A stretch of DNA of 64,000 bases from assembly GCA_963830165.1 (NCBI GenBank), contig CAWHKZ010000011.1:1-64000 (forward strand), in the 5' to 3' direction. Source of the DNA: Bog-756 sp963830165 (GTDB lineage: Bacteria; Actinomycetota; Acidimicrobiia; Acidimicrobiales; RAAP-2). Under the pieces are notes generated by a model that was not told the origin of the DNA, ran no database searches, and was given only the letters and a program-made list of their open reading frames with translations. The position numbers and the translations under genes were made by a program. Each line of letters opens with the position of its first letter. Position 1 is the first letter of the stretch. Below are positions 62,325 through 64,000 of the stretch, piece by piece.

Positions 62325-63296
62325 TCAGGGGACGAGTACGACCTTGCCGCCCACCGTGCGGTCGATGAGGCCGGCCATCACTGCGGCCGCCTGGTCGAGC
62401 GGACGGGTGTCCGGGACCGTCGGGTGCAGGCGACCGTCGGCCACCATTCCCATGAGGTCGTCGATGAGGGCGCGGTTGCCGAGCGGGTCGGTGAACGTCC
62501 ATCCGCCCCAGTCGACGCCCACCACCGTGCGGTTGTTGAGCAGGACCTGGTTGAGCGGGATCGTCGGGATGGGACCCGAGGCGAAGCCGATCACGCAGTA
62601 CCGCCCCAGCTGGCGGGTGGACCGCAGCGCCGGCTCGGCGTGCCGGCCGCCGACCGGGTCGACCACCACGTCGACGCCGCCACCGGAGAGCTCGCGGGCC
62701 CGCACCTTCAGGTCCTCCTCCTCGTAGGCGATGGTGGCCTCGGCTCCCATGGCCACGGCGGCCTCGAGCTTGTCGGAGGTCGAGGCGGCGGCGATGACCC
62801 GGGCGCCCAGGGCGGTGGCCACGTCGACGGCGGCGAGGCCGATCCCCCCACCGGCCCCGAGGACCAGCACCCACTCGCCGGGCTGCACATCGGTGCGGCG
62901 GGTCAGGGTGAACAGCATCGTGCAGTAGCTCTGGATGAGGGCGGCGGCCCGGGGCAGGTCGATGGCGTCGGGCACGGCGACGAGCGAGAGCGCCGGTGCC
63001 ACCACCTGGCCGGCGAAGCCACCGAAGCCGCAGAAGACGAGGACCCGGTCACCGACCGTCCAGCCGTCGACGCCCGGTCCGACGGCGGCGACGGTGCCGG
63101 ACACCTCGCTGCCCGGGACGAAGGGCAGCGGCGGCTTGATCTGGTAACGGCCCTGGCAGATGAGCCCGTCGACGAAGTTGACCCCGGCCGCGGCCACGTC
63201 GATCCGGACCATGCCCTCGCCCGGCTCGGGTGCGGGCCGCTCCTCCACCACCAGGGTGTCGAGGGGTCCGAACTCGTGGCAGACGACGGCGCGCAT
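62325..63296 (-). CDS. NADPH:quinone oxidoreductase family protein
   Basis: A 323-residue zinc-free medium-chain reductase: MRAVVCHEFGPLDTLVVEE, AAGVNFVDGLICQGRYQIKPPLPFVPG, VLVFCGFGGFAGQVV and NADPH-binding LGAGGGIGLAAVDVATALGARVIAAAS (in parts). C-terminal GKVVLVP is standard. It resembles quinone or crotonyl-CoA-type reductases. No clear operon partner; a gap of 125 bases separates it from the ABC ATPase gene. Confidence 0.88.
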   Translation of the reverse strand: MRAVVCHEFGPLDTLVVEERPAPEPGEGMVRIDVAAAGVNFVDGLICQGRYQIKPPLPFVPGSEVSGTVAAVGPGVDGWTVGDRVLVFCGFGGFAGQVVAPALSLVAVPDAIDLPRAAALIQSYCTMLFTLTRRTDVQPGEWVLVLGAGGGIGLAAVDVATALGARVIAAASTSDKLEAAVAMGAEATIAYEEEDLKVRARELSGGGVDVVVDPVGGRHAEPALRSTRQLGRYCVIGFASGPIPTIPLNQVLLNNRTVVGVDWGGWTFTDPLGNRALIDDLMGMVADGRLHPTVPDTRPLDQAAAVMAGLIDRTVGGKVVLVP

Positions 63297-63363
63297 GGCG
63301 GCCAACCTACCGTCGCCGATCCGAGTCGGCGTGGGTCCGGTCAGGTCGCGCCCGGAGGCCGGG

Positions 63364-64000
63364 TCAGGACCGCAGGTCGCGCAGGCGGCCGACCACCCCG
63401 GCGAAGCAGGTGACGAAGGCGTCGACGTCGGCCGACGTGGTCGACCAGCCGACAGAGAGGCGTAGCGACCGCTCGCCGTCCACGCCCATGGCCTCGAGCA
63501 CGGGGGAGGGCTCGAGCGACTCCGACGAGCACGAGGAGCCGGAGTGGACGGCCACCCCGGCCTGATCGAGACCGAGCAGCACCGGCTCGGCCTCCACGCC
63601 GGCCACGCCGAGGCAGAGGATGTGGGGCACCCGGCGGTCGGTGTCGCCGTAGGGGACGACACCCTCGACGGCCGTGGCGGCGTCGCACAGCCGGTCGGTG
63701 GCCTCCCGGGCCGCGGACGCCTCGGCGTCCAGCCGTCCGGGGGAGGCCAGGACGCCGGCCACGGCGCCGAACCCGATGGCGCCGGCCACGTCCTCGAGGC
63801 CGGCCCGGCGTCCCCGCTCCTGTTCACCTCCGACCAGCAGCGGTTCGATGCGTAGGCCCCGCCGCAGCACGAGGGCCCCCACCCCGGCCGGTCCACCGAG
63901 CTTGTGGGAGGAGACCGACACGAGGTCGGCGTCGAGCGCCGCCAGGTCGAGGGGCACGTGCCCGGCCGCGGCCGCGGCGTCCACGTGGACGGGGATGCCC
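63364..64000 (-). CDS. Cysteine desulfurase (IscS/NifS type), cut by the window edge
   Basis: The frame holds the C-terminal 212 residues of a group I cysteine desulfurase. VHVDAAAAAGHVPLDL and SVSSHKLGGPAGVGAL carry the PLP-binding Asp and Lys, GGEQERGRRAGLEDVAGAIGFG is the family's central motif, and the catalytic Cys is in VHSGSSCSSESLEPS, a loop that is longer than in SufS. The start lies right of the window. It supplies sulfur for tRNA thiolation or Fe-S clusters, and differs from the encapsulated SufS-type enzyme at 33920. Confidence 0.92.
   Translation of the reverse strand, partial: GIPVHVDAAAAAGHVPLDLAALDADLVSVSSHKLGGPAGVGALVLRRGLRIEPLLVGGEQERGRRAGLEDVAGAIGFGAVAGVLASPGRLDAEASAAREATDRLCDAATAVEGVVPYGDTDRRVPHILCLGVAGVEAEPVLLGLDQAGVAVHSGSSCSSESLEPSPVLEAMGVDGERSLRLSVGWSTTSADVDAFVTCFAGVVGRLRDLRS

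Overview
The window is a high-GC chromosome segment from a free-living actinobacterium. An Acidimicrobiia-like lineage fits best: there is a complete System I cytochrome c maturation cluster in an otherwise actinobacterial gene set, luciferase-like and F420-type oxidoreductases, and extracellular proteins built from GYW-type repeats. The lineage is an inference; no rRNA or tRNA gene was found to confirm it.

Left region (1-7.9 kb). Small catabolic or oxidoreductase genes (zinc alcohol dehydrogenase, VOC protein, dienelactone hydrolase, aldo/keto reductase) are nearly all broken by frameshifts. They are followed by an intact luciferase-like monooxygenase, a VapBC toxin-antitoxin pair, a HAD phosphatase and a decayed nucleotidyltransferase-like gene. 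The damage could be real decay or assembly indels.

Accessory region (8-16 kb). A secreted pentapeptide-repeat protein is followed by an IS3-family element whose ends can be read, an orphan RHS toxin tip with small AT-richer genes behind it (candidate immunity genes), truncated IS3 and ISL3 remnants, a second RHS fragment and a NERD-domain protein. This is the horizontally acquired part of the window.

Middle region (16-48 kb). It holds the RNA ligase RtcB behind a long leader, a PLDc_N/SHOCT protein, a large two-repeat secreted protein, several regulators, an ABC exporter, an ArsR-SulP pair, a sulfatase, two DHA2-type MFS transporters, an acyl-CoA dehydrogenase, an ECF sigma/anti-sigma pair and others. 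The highlight is at 33.9-36.8 kb: a Family 2A (SrpI-like) encapsulin shell gene, 6 bp upstream of a SufS-type cysteine desulfurase that carries a disordered N-terminal extension of about 230 residues, the hallmark of encapsulated cargo. The pair predicts a sulfur-handling protein nanocompartment.

Right region (48-64 kb). A TetR regulator, a glycosyltransferase, a crotonase and GDP-mannose dehydratase lead into ccdA and a tightly overlapping ccmA-B-C-D-E-F-G-H/I cluster for cytochrome c maturation. Then come a DrrAB-like ABC exporter, a quinone oxidoreductase, and the 3' part of a second, housekeeping-type cysteine desulfurase that runs off the right edge.

Single-base frameshifts recur in otherwise well-conserved genes across the window (42.7-43.9 kb, 44.1-44.7 kb, the ccmA tail). 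Some of the pseudogene calls may therefore be sequence errors.
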